This document shows, in pieces, positions 43,875-51,939 of a stretch of 51,939 nucleotides of DNA. Numbering within the stretch: position 1 is the first letter of the stretch; the number at the start of each line of letters is the position of its first letter. The stretch is taken from positions 1-51,939 of the forward strand of contig NZ_JARUVM010000029.1 of NCBI RefSeq assembly GCF_029763755.1, written 5' to 3'. The translations under genes were made by a program, and so were the position numbers. The notes beneath the pieces were generated by a model that saw only the letters and a program-made list of their open reading frames with translations, had not been told where the DNA came from and did not search any database. Source of the stretch: Luteimonas sp. 8-5. Lineage in GTDB: Bacteria; Pseudomonadota; Gammaproteobacteria; Xanthomonadales; Xanthomonadaceae.

Positions 43875-43960
43875 GTCGGGGCTCCGTTGATGGCCCGATG
43901 TTAGCAGCGAGCGGCAATGATTAAATTATCGTCCGGACGAAAATAAATCCCGATGTCCTG

Positions 43961-43993
43961 TTGACATAATTCGATAATTCTGGAATATACGAA
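43961..43993 (+). promoter_or_regulatory. arsR promoter and operator
   Basis: TTGACA (43961-43966) with ATATAC (43985-43990) at 18 bases forms a strong promoter in an AT-rich 120-bp gap. An imperfect inverted repeat TTCGATAATTC-TG-GAATATACGAA (43970-43993, 8 of 11 pairs) overlaps it and ends three bases before the arsR ATG. It is the expected ArsR dimer site, so repression would be relieved by arsenite. Confidence 0.65.
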
Positions 43994-43995
43994 CC

Positions 43996-44337
43996 ATGGA
44001 GACCGCCAACGCCCTTTCCGCCCTCAGCGCCCTCGGCCAGGAATCCCGGCTGGCCGCCTTCCGCGCGCTCGTGCAGGCCGGGCCGGGGGGCCTGTCGGTC
44101 GGCGAGCTGCGCGAGCGGCTCGACCTGCCGCCGGCCACGTTGACCGCGCACCTCAACGTGCTGCGCGCAGCGGGGCTGGTCCTTGACCAGCGCGAGGGCC
44201 GGGTCATCCGGGTCCGCGCCAATTACGCGGGGATGGATGCCCTGCTCGCCTACCTCACCGAAAACTGCTGCGCCGGTGCCGCCGACTGCGGACCGGCTTC
44301 CTGCTGCCCACCGCCCACCAAGGGAACGAAACGATGA
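43996..44337 (+). CDS. arsR: ArsR-family arsenic-responsive repressor
   Basis: This 113-residue winged-helix repressor has LSALGQESRLAAFRALVQAG, then LSVGELRERLDLPPATLTAH (recognition helix) and LNVLRAAGLVLDQREGRVIRV. The C-terminal Cys cluster (ENCCAGAADCGPASCC) is where trivalent arsenic would bind, as in ArsR types with C-terminal Cys ligands. Its TGA overlaps the arsI ATG (ATGA). It should repress the whole operon at the upstream operator. Confidence 0.9.
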   Translation: METANALSALSALGQESRLAAFRALVQAGPGGLSVGELRERLDLPPATLTAHLNVLRAAGLVLDQREGRVIRVRANYAGMDALLAYLTENCCAGAADCGPASCCPPPTKGTKR

Positions 44338-44822
44338 ACCGCTTCCACGTCCACCTCAACGTCGCCGACCTGGCGGCCAGCGTCCGCTTCTATGCCGAGC
44401 TGTTCGGCGCGCAGCCCACCGTGCTGAAGGACGACTACGCCAAATGGATGCTCGAGGATCCGCGCGTCAACTTCGCGATCTCCAACACCGGGCGCGCACC
44501 CGGCATCGACCACCTGGGCATCCAGGCCGACAGCGGCGAGGCGCTCGCGGCGCTGGGCACGCGCCTGGACGCCGCCGGCGGCACCGTGGTGCCGGAGGAA
44601 GCGACGATCTGCTGCTACGCGCAGTCGGACAAGCTGTGGACGTCCGATCCGCAGGGCACGCGCTGGGAGACCTTCCACACCACCGGCGAGGCCACGCAGT
44701 ACCACGCGGCCGGCGCGCCTTGCGCGACCGATGGCGCGTCGTGCAGCCCGGACATCGCCAGCGTCGGCCCGAAGGTGGGAGATGGCGCCGCGTGCTGCGG
44801 GCCGAAGTCGGCGTGCTGCTGA
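44334..44822 (+). CDS. arsI: ArsI-type C-As lyase (VOC family)
   Basis: This 162-residue VOC-fold protein has MNRFHVHLNVADLAASVRFYA, VNFAISNTGRAPGIDHLGIQ and VPEEATICCYAQSDKLWTSD, with the vicinal Cys pair of the ArsI/CadI group. Its C-terminal Cys-rich tail (AACCGPKSACC) is also typical. ArsI uses Fe(II) and oxygen to break the carbon-arsenic bond of trivalent organoarsenicals such as methylarsenite. CadI-like cadmium-induced proteins share this fold, so the substrate rests on the arsenic neighbourhood. Confidence 0.9.
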   Translation: MNRFHVHLNVADLAASVRFYAELFGAQPTVLKDDYAKWMLEDPRVNFAISNTGRAPGIDHLGIQADSGEALAALGTRLDAAGGTVVPEEATICCYAQSDKLWTSDPQGTRWETFHTTGEATQYHAAGAPCATDGASCSPDIASVGPKVGDGAACCGPKSACC

Positions 44823-44832
44823 GGCGGCGGCC

Positions 44833-45216
44833 ATGAAGCGGATTCTTTTCGTCTGCATCGAGAACGCCAACCGCAGCCAGATGGCCGAGGCCTTCGCGCG
44901 CATGCATGGCGGCGCGGAGGTCGAGGCACTGAGCGCGGGCTCGCGCCCCTCCGGGCGGATCAATCCGAAGGCGGTCCGCTTCATGGCCGAAGTGGGCTAT
45001 GACCTCACGGCCCACGCTTCCAAATCACTGGACGACATCAACGGAGAGTTCGACGCGGTGGTGACCATGGGCTGCGGCGACAGCTGCCCGTGGGTGCCGG
45101 CGAAGCGGCGCGAGGACTGGGCGCTGCCCGACCCGAAGGACATGGACGACGACGGCTACCGCGCGGTGCGCGACGACATCGGACGTCGCGTGCGCGACCT
45201 GCTGGCCTCGCTGTGA
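44833..45216 (+). CDS. arsC: Arsenate reductase (LMW-PTP/thioredoxin type)
   Basis: This 127-residue protein has the phosphatase loop VCIENANRSQMAEAFARMHG (CX5R). It continues with ALSAGSRPSGRINPKAVRFM and a distal Cys pair, TMGCGDSCPW, that resolves the catalytic disulfide. The late DPKDMDD carries the general acid Asp. It reduces arsenate to arsenite for export by Acr3 downstream. The start at 44833 lies 10 bases after arsI, and its stop overlaps the Acr3 GTG. Confidence 0.93.
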   Translation: MKRILFVCIENANRSQMAEAFARMHGGAEVEALSAGSRPSGRINPKAVRFMAEVGYDLTAHASKSLDDINGEFDAVVTMGCGDSCPWVPAKRREDWALPDPKDMDDDGYRAVRDDIGRRVRDLLASL

Positions 45217-46235
45217 CGATCTTCGAGCGTTACCTGACCCTTTGGGTCGCGCTGTGCATGGCCGCGGGCATCGCCCTGGGCGCGGTGGCGCCCGGCGTGT
45301 TCGCGCAGCTCGCTGCGGCCGAGGTCGCCAACGTCAACCTGCCGGTCGCGGTGCTGATCTGGCTGATGATCATTCCCATGCTGCTGAAGATCGACTTCGG
45401 TGCAATGGGCGAAGTCCGGCGACACTGGCGCGGCATCGGCGTCACGGTCTTCATCAACTGGGCGATCAAGCCTTTCTCGATGGCGCTGCTGGGCTGGATC
45501 TTCATCCGCCGCGTGTTTGCCGACTACCTGCCCGCCGACCAGCTCGACTCCTATGTGGCCGGGCTGATCCTGCTGGCGGCGGCGCCGTGCACGGCGATGG
45601 TCTTCGTCTGGAGCCACCTGTGCGATGGCGAGCCGCGCTTCACGTTGAGCCAGGTCGCGCTGAACGACCTGATCATGATCGTCGCCTTCGCGCCGATCGT
45701 GGCGCTGCTGCTGGGGATTTCCTCGATCACCGTGCCGTGGTCGACGCTGTTGTTGTCGGTCGGGCTGTACATCGTCGTTCCCGTCGTGGTTGCGGTGTCG
45801 ATGCGCCGATGGATCCTGCGCCGGCACGGCGAGGCCGCGCTGGGATCGTTGTTGCAAAGCCTGCATCCGGCGTCGCTGCTCGCGCTGCTGGTCATGCTGG
45901 TGCTGCTGTTCGGTTTCCAGGGCGGGCAGATCCTCGCCCAGCCGCTGATCATCGCGATCCTCGCAGTGCCGATCCTGATCCAGGTCTACTTCAATGCAGG
46001 CCTGGCCTACTGGCTCAATCGCAGGTTCGGCGTCGCCCATTGCGTGGCCGGGCCGTCGGCCCTGATCGGTGCGAGCAACTTCTTCGAGCTGGCCGTCGCG
46101 ACCGCCGTGGCCGTGTTCGGCGTGCACTCGGGGGCGGCGCTGGCCACCGTGGTGGGCGTGCTGGTCGAGGTGCCGGTGATGCTGTCGGTGGTGCGCATCG
46201 TCAACGCCAGCAAGCCCTGGTACGAGGCCCGCTGA
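45213..46235 (+). CDS. acr3: ACR3-family arsenite efflux permease
   Basis: This 340-residue transporter has about ten membrane helices. Landmarks are LMIIPMLLKIDFGAMGEV, WAIKPFSMALLGWIFIRR, LLAAAPCTAMVFVWSHLCDG (the Cys in APCTAMVFVWS is conserved for As(OH)3 binding), LNDLIMIVAFAPIVALLLG and SALIGASNFFELAVATAVAV. The GTG start at 45213 overlaps the arsC stop as GTGA. It completes a four-gene arsenic operon, arsR-arsI-arsC-acr3, and exports arsenite. Confidence 0.94.
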   Translation: MTIFERYLTLWVALCMAAGIALGAVAPGVFAQLAAAEVANVNLPVAVLIWLMIIPMLLKIDFGAMGEVRRHWRGIGVTVFINWAIKPFSMALLGWIFIRRVFADYLPADQLDSYVAGLILLAAAPCTAMVFVWSHLCDGEPRFTLSQVALNDLIMIVAFAPIVALLLGISSITVPWSTLLLSVGLYIVVPVVVAVSMRRWILRRHGEAALGSLLQSLHPASLLALLVMLVLLFGFQGGQILAQPLIIAILAVPILIQVYFNAGLAYWLNRRFGVAHCVAGPSALIGASNFFELAVATAVAVFGVHSGAALATVVGVLVEVPVMLSVVRIVNASKPWYEAR

Positions 46236-46283
46236 CGAGGGTCCCGTCCCGCCGCTTGCAAATCCCCCGGGGCAGGCATACAG

Positions 46284-46299
46284 TGAACCATATGGTTCA
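46284..46299 (+). promoter_or_regulatory. Palindromic operator over the ArsR-type start codon
   Basis: TGAACCATATGGTTCA is a perfect 16-bp palindrome, and its ATG (46292-46294) is the start codon of the ArsR-type gene. It is a likely autoregulatory binding site for that protein, blocking the promoter or the start of transcription. Similar palindromes (ACCATATGGT core) precede many ArsR/SRPBCC gene pairs. Confidence 0.7.
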
Positions 46300-46660
46300 G
46301 TATCAAGCCCACCTCGACGCCACCTTCGCCGCCCTCTCCGACGTCACCCGGCGCGGGGTGCTGGAGCAGCTCGGCAGCGCCGACGCCTCGATCAGCGAGC
46401 TGGCCCGGCGCTTCGACATGACCCTGACCGGCATGAAGAAGCACGTCGGCGTGCTGGAGCAGGCCGGGCTGGTGCGCACCGAGAAGGTCGGGCGCGTGCG
46501 CACCTGTCGACTCGGGCCGCGCCGGCTCGAGGACGAGGCCGCCTGGATCGAGAAGCATCGCCAGCTCTGGAGCGCCCGCTTCGACGCTCTGGACGGGATC
46601 GTCGAAGACCTGAAGCGCAAGGAGAAGGCAGATGGCAAGCGCAAACAGCACCGCCGTTAA
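46292..46660 (+). CDS. ArsR-type (SdpR/Rv-like) winged-helix regulator
   Basis: This 122-residue repressor has LDATFAALSDVTRRGVLEQL, DASISELARRFDMTLTGMKK (recognition helix), HVGVLEQAGLVRTEKVGRVR and CRLGPRRLEDEAAWIEKHRQ. It lacks the metal-binding Cys cluster and belongs to the ArsR group that partners SRPBCC/AHSA1 genes. ATG 46292 sits inside a palindromic operator; an upstream GTG at 46283 is possible. It overlaps the next gene by 29 bp. The effector is unknown. Confidence 0.88.
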   Translation: MVQYQAHLDATFAALSDVTRRGVLEQLGSADASISELARRFDMTLTGMKKHVGVLEQAGLVRTEKVGRVRTCRLGPRRLEDEAAWIEKHRQLWSARFDALDGIVEDLKRKEKADGKRKQHRR

Positions 46661-47126
46661 CCCCACCAAGGTGGAACGCAAGTCCGATCTCGAGTTCGTG
46701 GTCACGCGCGTGTTCGACGCGCCCGCCCGCCTCGTGTTCGAGGCCTGGAGCAACCCGGACCTGTTCAAGCGCTGGTGGGTGCCCGAAGGCGCGGGCCTCA
46801 CCCTGCTCTCGTGCGAGATGGACGTGCGCACCGGCGGCAAGTACCGCCTGGTGTTCGCGCACCCGGCCGCGCCGGACGGCATGGCGTTCTTCGGCACCTA
46901 CCAGGAGGTCGTGCCGGGCAAGCGCATGGTGTGGAGCAACGAGGAGAGCGGCGACCAGGGTGGCGTGACCACCGTGGTGTTCGAGGAGCGCGACGGGCGC
47001 ACGCTGGTCACCTACTCGGAGCGGTATCCGACTGCGGAGGCGCTGGATGAAGCGCTGGCCGGCTCGGCGGAGGGGCTGCCCGAGCAGTTCAAGCAGCTGG
47101 ATGCGATGCTGGCTGCCGGGTGGTAA
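46632..47126 (+). CDS. SRPBCC / AHSA1-domain protein
   Basis: This 164-residue lipid- or ligand-binding fold has LEFVVTRVFDAPARLVFEAW, NPDLFKRWWVPEGAGLTLLS, EMDVRTGGKYRLVFAHPA and TYQEVVPGKRMVWSN. The C-terminal helix is EGLPEQFKQLDAMLAAGW. Such proteins bind hydrophobic ligands and often serve as partner of an ArsR repressor. The gene overlaps the regulator upstream and ends just before the 56-bp palindrome. Confidence 0.9.
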   Translation: MASANSTAVNPTKVERKSDLEFVVTRVFDAPARLVFEAWSNPDLFKRWWVPEGAGLTLLSCEMDVRTGGKYRLVFAHPAAPDGMAFFGTYQEVVPGKRMVWSNEESGDQGGVTTVVFEERDGRTLVTYSERYPTAEALDEALAGSAEGLPEQFKQLDAMLAAGW

Positions 47127-47127
47127 G

Positions 47128-47183
47128 AAAAAGGGGACGGAGGGGATTAAGCGCATGCGCTTAATCCCCTCCGTCCCCTTTTT
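47128..47183. terminator. Perfect 56-bp palindrome between convergent genes (REP/MITE-like)
   Basis: A 28-base arm beginning AAAAAGGGGACGG and ending ATTAAGCGCA is followed at once by its exact reverse complement, ending in a T-run. It sits between the stop codons of the SRPBCC gene (47126) and maeB (47187). As a hairpin it can terminate both transcripts. Its perfect symmetry and GC-rich ends also resemble the dispersed palindromic elements of REP/MITE families. Confidence 0.85.
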
Positions 47184-47186
47184 TTG

Positions 47187-49496
<2,310 letters not shown>

Positions 49497-49548
49497 CTTG
49501 CCGGGACTCGTCTTGCCTGGAGCAGGGACTGCGGAACGACCATTCTAG

Positions 49549-50835
49549 TCACTCCGGCGACAGCATCGGTGCCTGGTCCACCGCGTCGAGCCGGATCCGG
49601 TTGGCGAACAGGGAGAACGCGAGCATCCCGGCCAGGCCGTTGGCGCGCGACAGCCAGCGCGGCAACCAGCGCGGCGGCGCCAGCACCGGCGCGGCATCGC
49701 CCTGGCCCTTGAACAGCGGCTCGAACCGCATCGCGTCCTCCAGCGTCATCTTGCCGGCGAACAGCTGCCGGCACAGGTGCAGGCGGTCGGTCTTGAGCGC
49801 CCAGCGAAAGAAGGTGTGCACGCCGATCAGCCCGCGCAGGTAGACCACGTCCTTGGCGAAAGCGTGGCCGCCGCCGGTGGGGACGCCACGGAACACGCGC
49901 TGCGCGGACGAGAAGCTTTCGACCTCGTCCTGCCCGGCGTCGAGGAAGTAGCGGAACACCTGCACGAAGTCGGCGCCGTCCAGCGCCATCGCCACCGCCT
50001 CGATGCGGAGCGATACGCGCTTCATGCGCTCGATGTCGATCGCCCCGGTGATCTGCTCGGCGAAGGTGGCCAGGCCTTCCTGGGTGGCGGTGGTGCGCGG
50101 CGAGGACAGCGCCAGGCTCTTGAGCACCGGCTGCTGCCGGCCATTGAGGCCGGTGAGCGAATGCACGAAGGCCTCGTGCTGCAGCAGTTGCTGGCGGTCG
50201 TAGTCGCTGAACGCGGCGCCGGCGCGCAGGCGGATGCGGGTGGAACCGGCGGCGGCCTTGGCGATCAGTTCCGGATCGAGCACGACCTCGATCACGCGCG
50301 AGTCGAAGAAGTCGTCGAGGTCGGACTGCAGCTGCAGGCGCAGCGCGGTGGCGGAGATCTCGACGCGCTCCTCGGGCGCGAGCAGTTCGCGGTCGAGTTC
50401 GCCCGCGATGTCGATGAAATGCCGCGCCGCGTCGCGCGTGCTCGGCCCGTTGCCTGGCAGCGGCGCGTCCGGCCGCCCGAACAACTGCTGCGACAGTTCG
50501 CCCACCCGCGGTGTGCCCAGCGACTCGAGCAGCTGCGCGGCGAGGTTCCAGTCGCGGCTGGATTCGACCAGGTACTGCGCCAGCGGATGATCCGGATCGC
50601 CCGCACCGGCTTCGGCCGCGACCGCCTCCAGCTCGCGCCGCGCATCCCCGAAGTCGTGGCGCGGATATTCGTATTGCGGCAGCACCGCTTCACACCGCCG
50701 CCACCCCGCCAGGAACGCCTCCTGCACCGCCACCGGCCAGCTCACCAGCGACAACCACCGCAACCCCCGCGCCGCCCGCACCATCCGCGCGTCGAGCTCG
50801 GCGTACCTGGCGATCTCGCTTTCCCGGGGGTTCAT
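49549..50835 (-). CDS. DUF1704 QEGLA-motif tyrosine-carboxypeptidase-like protein
   Basis: This 428-residue soluble protein has zinc motif RQQLLQHEAFVHSLTGLNG (HExxxH) and the second conserved motif RTTATQEGLATFAEQITGAI (QEGLA). These identify the DUF1704/MATCAP-like family, whose eukaryotic members are tubulin tyrosine carboxypeptidases. Bacterial members were annotated as flavohemoglobin-expression modulators. It lies upstream of maeB on the same strand and downstream of rsgA. The substrate in bacteria is unknown. Confidence 0.9.
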   Translation of the reverse strand: MNPRESEIARYAELDARMVRAARGLRWLSLVSWPVAVQEAFLAGWRRCEAVLPQYEYPRHDFGDARRELEAVAAEAGAGDPDHPLAQYLVESSRDWNLAAQLLESLGTPRVGELSQQLFGRPDAPLPGNGPSTRDAARHFIDIAGELDRELLAPEERVEISATALRLQLQSDLDDFFDSRVIEVVLDPELIAKAAAGSTRIRLRAGAAFSDYDRQQLLQHEAFVHSLTGLNGRQQPVLKSLALSSPRTTATQEGLATFAEQITGAIDIERMKRVSLRIEAVAMALDGADFVQVFRYFLDAGQDEVESFSSAQRVFRGVPTGGGHAFAKDVVYLRGLIGVHTFFRWALKTDRLHLCRQLFAGKMTLEDAMRFEPLFKGQGDAAPVLAPPRWLPRWLSRANGLAGMLAFSLFANRIRLDAVDQAPMLSPE

Positions 50836-50855
50836 GGTGTGTGGGTGTTCCTTGG

Positions 50856-50990
50856 ACGCGGATCAACGCGGATCAAGAGCCGGATTCACGCGGATAGAGC
50901 AACCACTAGTGGAACTTCGCTTGCCGTGGGGCCAATCCTTCTTCGCTTGATCCGCGTTGATCCGCTTTTCCATCCGCGTTGATCCGCGTC
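50856..50990. repeat. Interspersed and inverted copies of a GATCAACGCGGATCA-type motif
   Basis: The 166-bp gap before rsgA holds ACGCGGATCAACGCGGATCA (50856-50875), then the inverse form CTTGATCCGCGTTGATCCGC (50946-50965) and ATCCGCGTTGATCCGCGTC (50972-50990). The copies form imperfect inverted repeats. Such GATCAACGCGGATC elements recur between genes of xanthomonads and may act as terminators or REP-like elements. Confidence 0.65.
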
Positions 50991-51001
50991 AAAAATATGT
51001 C

Positions 51002-51939
51002 TCAATGTCGCCCGTACTTGTCGTCGAGGCGCTTGTGCAGGGCCTTGCCGAGGACGCGGGCTTCGGATTTCTGGGCGAGGCGGGTCGCGAGCTGGTTGGC
51101 GGCGCCGGCGACTTCGTCGCGGAGCTTGAGGAAGTTCGCGTAGCGGTCCGGGTCCAGGGTGCCCGCCTCGATCGCCGCGCGCACCGCGCAGCCGGGTTCG
51201 CGGTCGTGGCGGCAGTCGCGGAAACGGCACTGCTCGGCCAGCGCCTCGATGTCGGCGAAGTTCTGCTCGACATCCTCCTCGCCCGTCAGCTTCAGCTCGC
51301 GCATGCCCGGCGTGTCGATCAGGCAGGCGCCCGACGGCAGCGGTACCAGTGCACGGTGCGTAGTGGTGTGGCGCCCGCGCGAATCGCTCTCGCGCACTTC
51401 TCCGGTCTTCATCCGCTCCACGCCGAGCAGAGTGTTGGTCAGCGTGGACTTGCCGGCGCCCGACGAACCCACCAGCACGATGCTGCGCCCAGGCTGCAGC
51501 CAGGGCGCCAGCGCGCGCAGCGTGTCGGCGTCCTTGGCGTTGACCGCGACCACGGCGGTGCCGTTGGCGGCGGTGTCGGCAAGCGCGTGCAGCGCGTCGG
51601 TGACGGCATCCGCGTTGTCGGCCAGCGCCTTGTCGGCCTTGGTCAGGACCACCACCGCGCCCGCGCCACTGCCCTGGACCAGCAGCAGGTAGCGTTCGAT
51701 CCGGCGCGGGTTGAAGTCCGCGTCCAGGCCGCAGACCACGAATACGGTGTCGATGTTGGCCGCGATCAGCTGCTGCCGGTAATGCTCGCCGGCGGCGCCG
51801 CGCTTGATCGCCGAGTGCCGCGGCAGCAGGGCGACGATCTTGCCGGGCGCGCCGTCGCCGCCTTCGACCAGGACCCAGTCGCCGACCGCGGCCCGGTCCT
51901 CCGGCGAGGCCTGGCCCTTGCGGTACCCGGCCGGGCGCT
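51002..51939 (-). CDS. rsgA: Ribosome small-subunit GTPase RsgA, 5' end beyond window
   Basis: About 312 residues are visible; the start lies outside the right edge. An OB-fold segment (GDWVLVEGGDGAPGKIVALL) leads into a circularly permuted GTPase: G4 VVVLTKADKALAD first, then G1 IVLVGSSGAGKSTLTN, G2-region SRGRHTTTHRALVPLP and G3 LIDTPGMRELKL. The C-terminal zinc knuckle follows (CRFRDCRHDREPGC). It helps late maturation of the 30S subunit. Confidence 0.95.
   Translation of the reverse strand, partial: RPAGYRKGQASPEDRAAVGDWVLVEGGDGAPGKIVALLPRHSAIKRGAAGEHYRQQLIAANIDTVFVVCGLDADFNPRRIERYLLLVQGSGAGAVVVLTKADKALADNADAVTDALHALADTAANGTAVVAVNAKDADTLRALAPWLQPGRSIVLVGSSGAGKSTLTNTLLGVERMKTGEVRESDSRGRHTTTHRALVPLPSGACLIDTPGMRELKLTGEEDVEQNFADIEALAEQCRFRDCRHDREPGCAVRAAIEAGTLDPDRYANFLKLRDEVAGAANQLATRLAQKSEARVLGKALHKRLDDKYGRH

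Noticed and set aside
41499-43904. 801-residue open frame on the plus strand opposite aceE
   Set aside because: It is an antisense shadow caused by high GC and codon bias; the opposite strand encodes clear AceE, and the translation is low in structure and has no family motifs.

Overview
This is a GC-rich (roughly two-thirds G+C), densely packed bacterial chromosome segment. The gene content points to a gammaproteobacterium of the family Xanthomonadaceae (Lysobacter/Luteimonas-like). The evidence is the small xanthomonad proteins (DUF3247-, DUF3297- and DUF4031-type), the lone aceE E1 gene, the fused malic enzyme maeB, the QEGLA-motif protein next to rsgA, and many ATGA/GTGA stop-start overlaps. 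The assignment rests on protein recognition, not on a database search.

Layout. (1) 1-10 kb is housekeeping and signalling: the end of an rRNA methyltransferase-like gene, an ECF sigma factor between two membrane proteins, four signal-transduction proteins (cNMP-binding/EAL, GAF-GGDEF, PAS histidine kinase, PAS-GGDEF), and a secreted ATP-dependent DNA ligase. (2) 10-18.6 kb is envelope and stress: OmpA-like protein, translationally coupled msrB-msrA, MscS channel, MddA-like methyltransferase, a DUF885 peptidase coupled to an alpha/beta-hydrolase-LuxR fusion, a lipoprotein and a membrane-anchored winged-helix regulator. (3) 18.6-21.1 kb is a lower-GC three-gene operon: radical SAM enzyme, Tat-exported protein, PH-domain-like membrane protein. 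It is a possible undescribed peptide- or protein-modification system. (4) 21-30.6 kb holds an APC permease, a histidine kinase, a secreted CHAT/caspase-like protease coupled to an exported metallophosphoesterase, a methyltransferase/YkgJ pair and a PEP-mutase-family pair. (5) 30.7-34.6 kb holds a yybP-ykoY manganese riboswitch ahead of TerC, a HigA antitoxin whose toxin gene has collapsed, an AraC regulator and an ABC-2 exporter.

(6) 34.65-41.05 kb is an AT-richer defence island. It has a ScoMcrA-like SRA-HNH (type IV restriction) gene, a reverse transcriptase preceded by a short RNA-like interval ending in a textbook terminator, and a complete SPARSA-type short Argonaute operon (SIR2-APAZ plus inactive MID-PIWI). 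The SPARSA operon lies between the 3' end of aceE and a decayed second copy of that 3' end, which suggests insertion at the end of aceE.

(7) 41.1-51.9 kb returns to core genes: aceE with an in-gene heptamer tandem repeat, an arsenic operon (arsR-arsI-arsC-acr3), an ArsR/SRPBCC pair with a palindromic operator on its start codon, a perfect 56-bp palindrome between convergent genes, maeB, a DUF1704 tyrosine-carboxypeptidase-like gene and the 3' part of rsgA. No tRNA, rRNA, CRISPR array or intact insertion sequence was seen.
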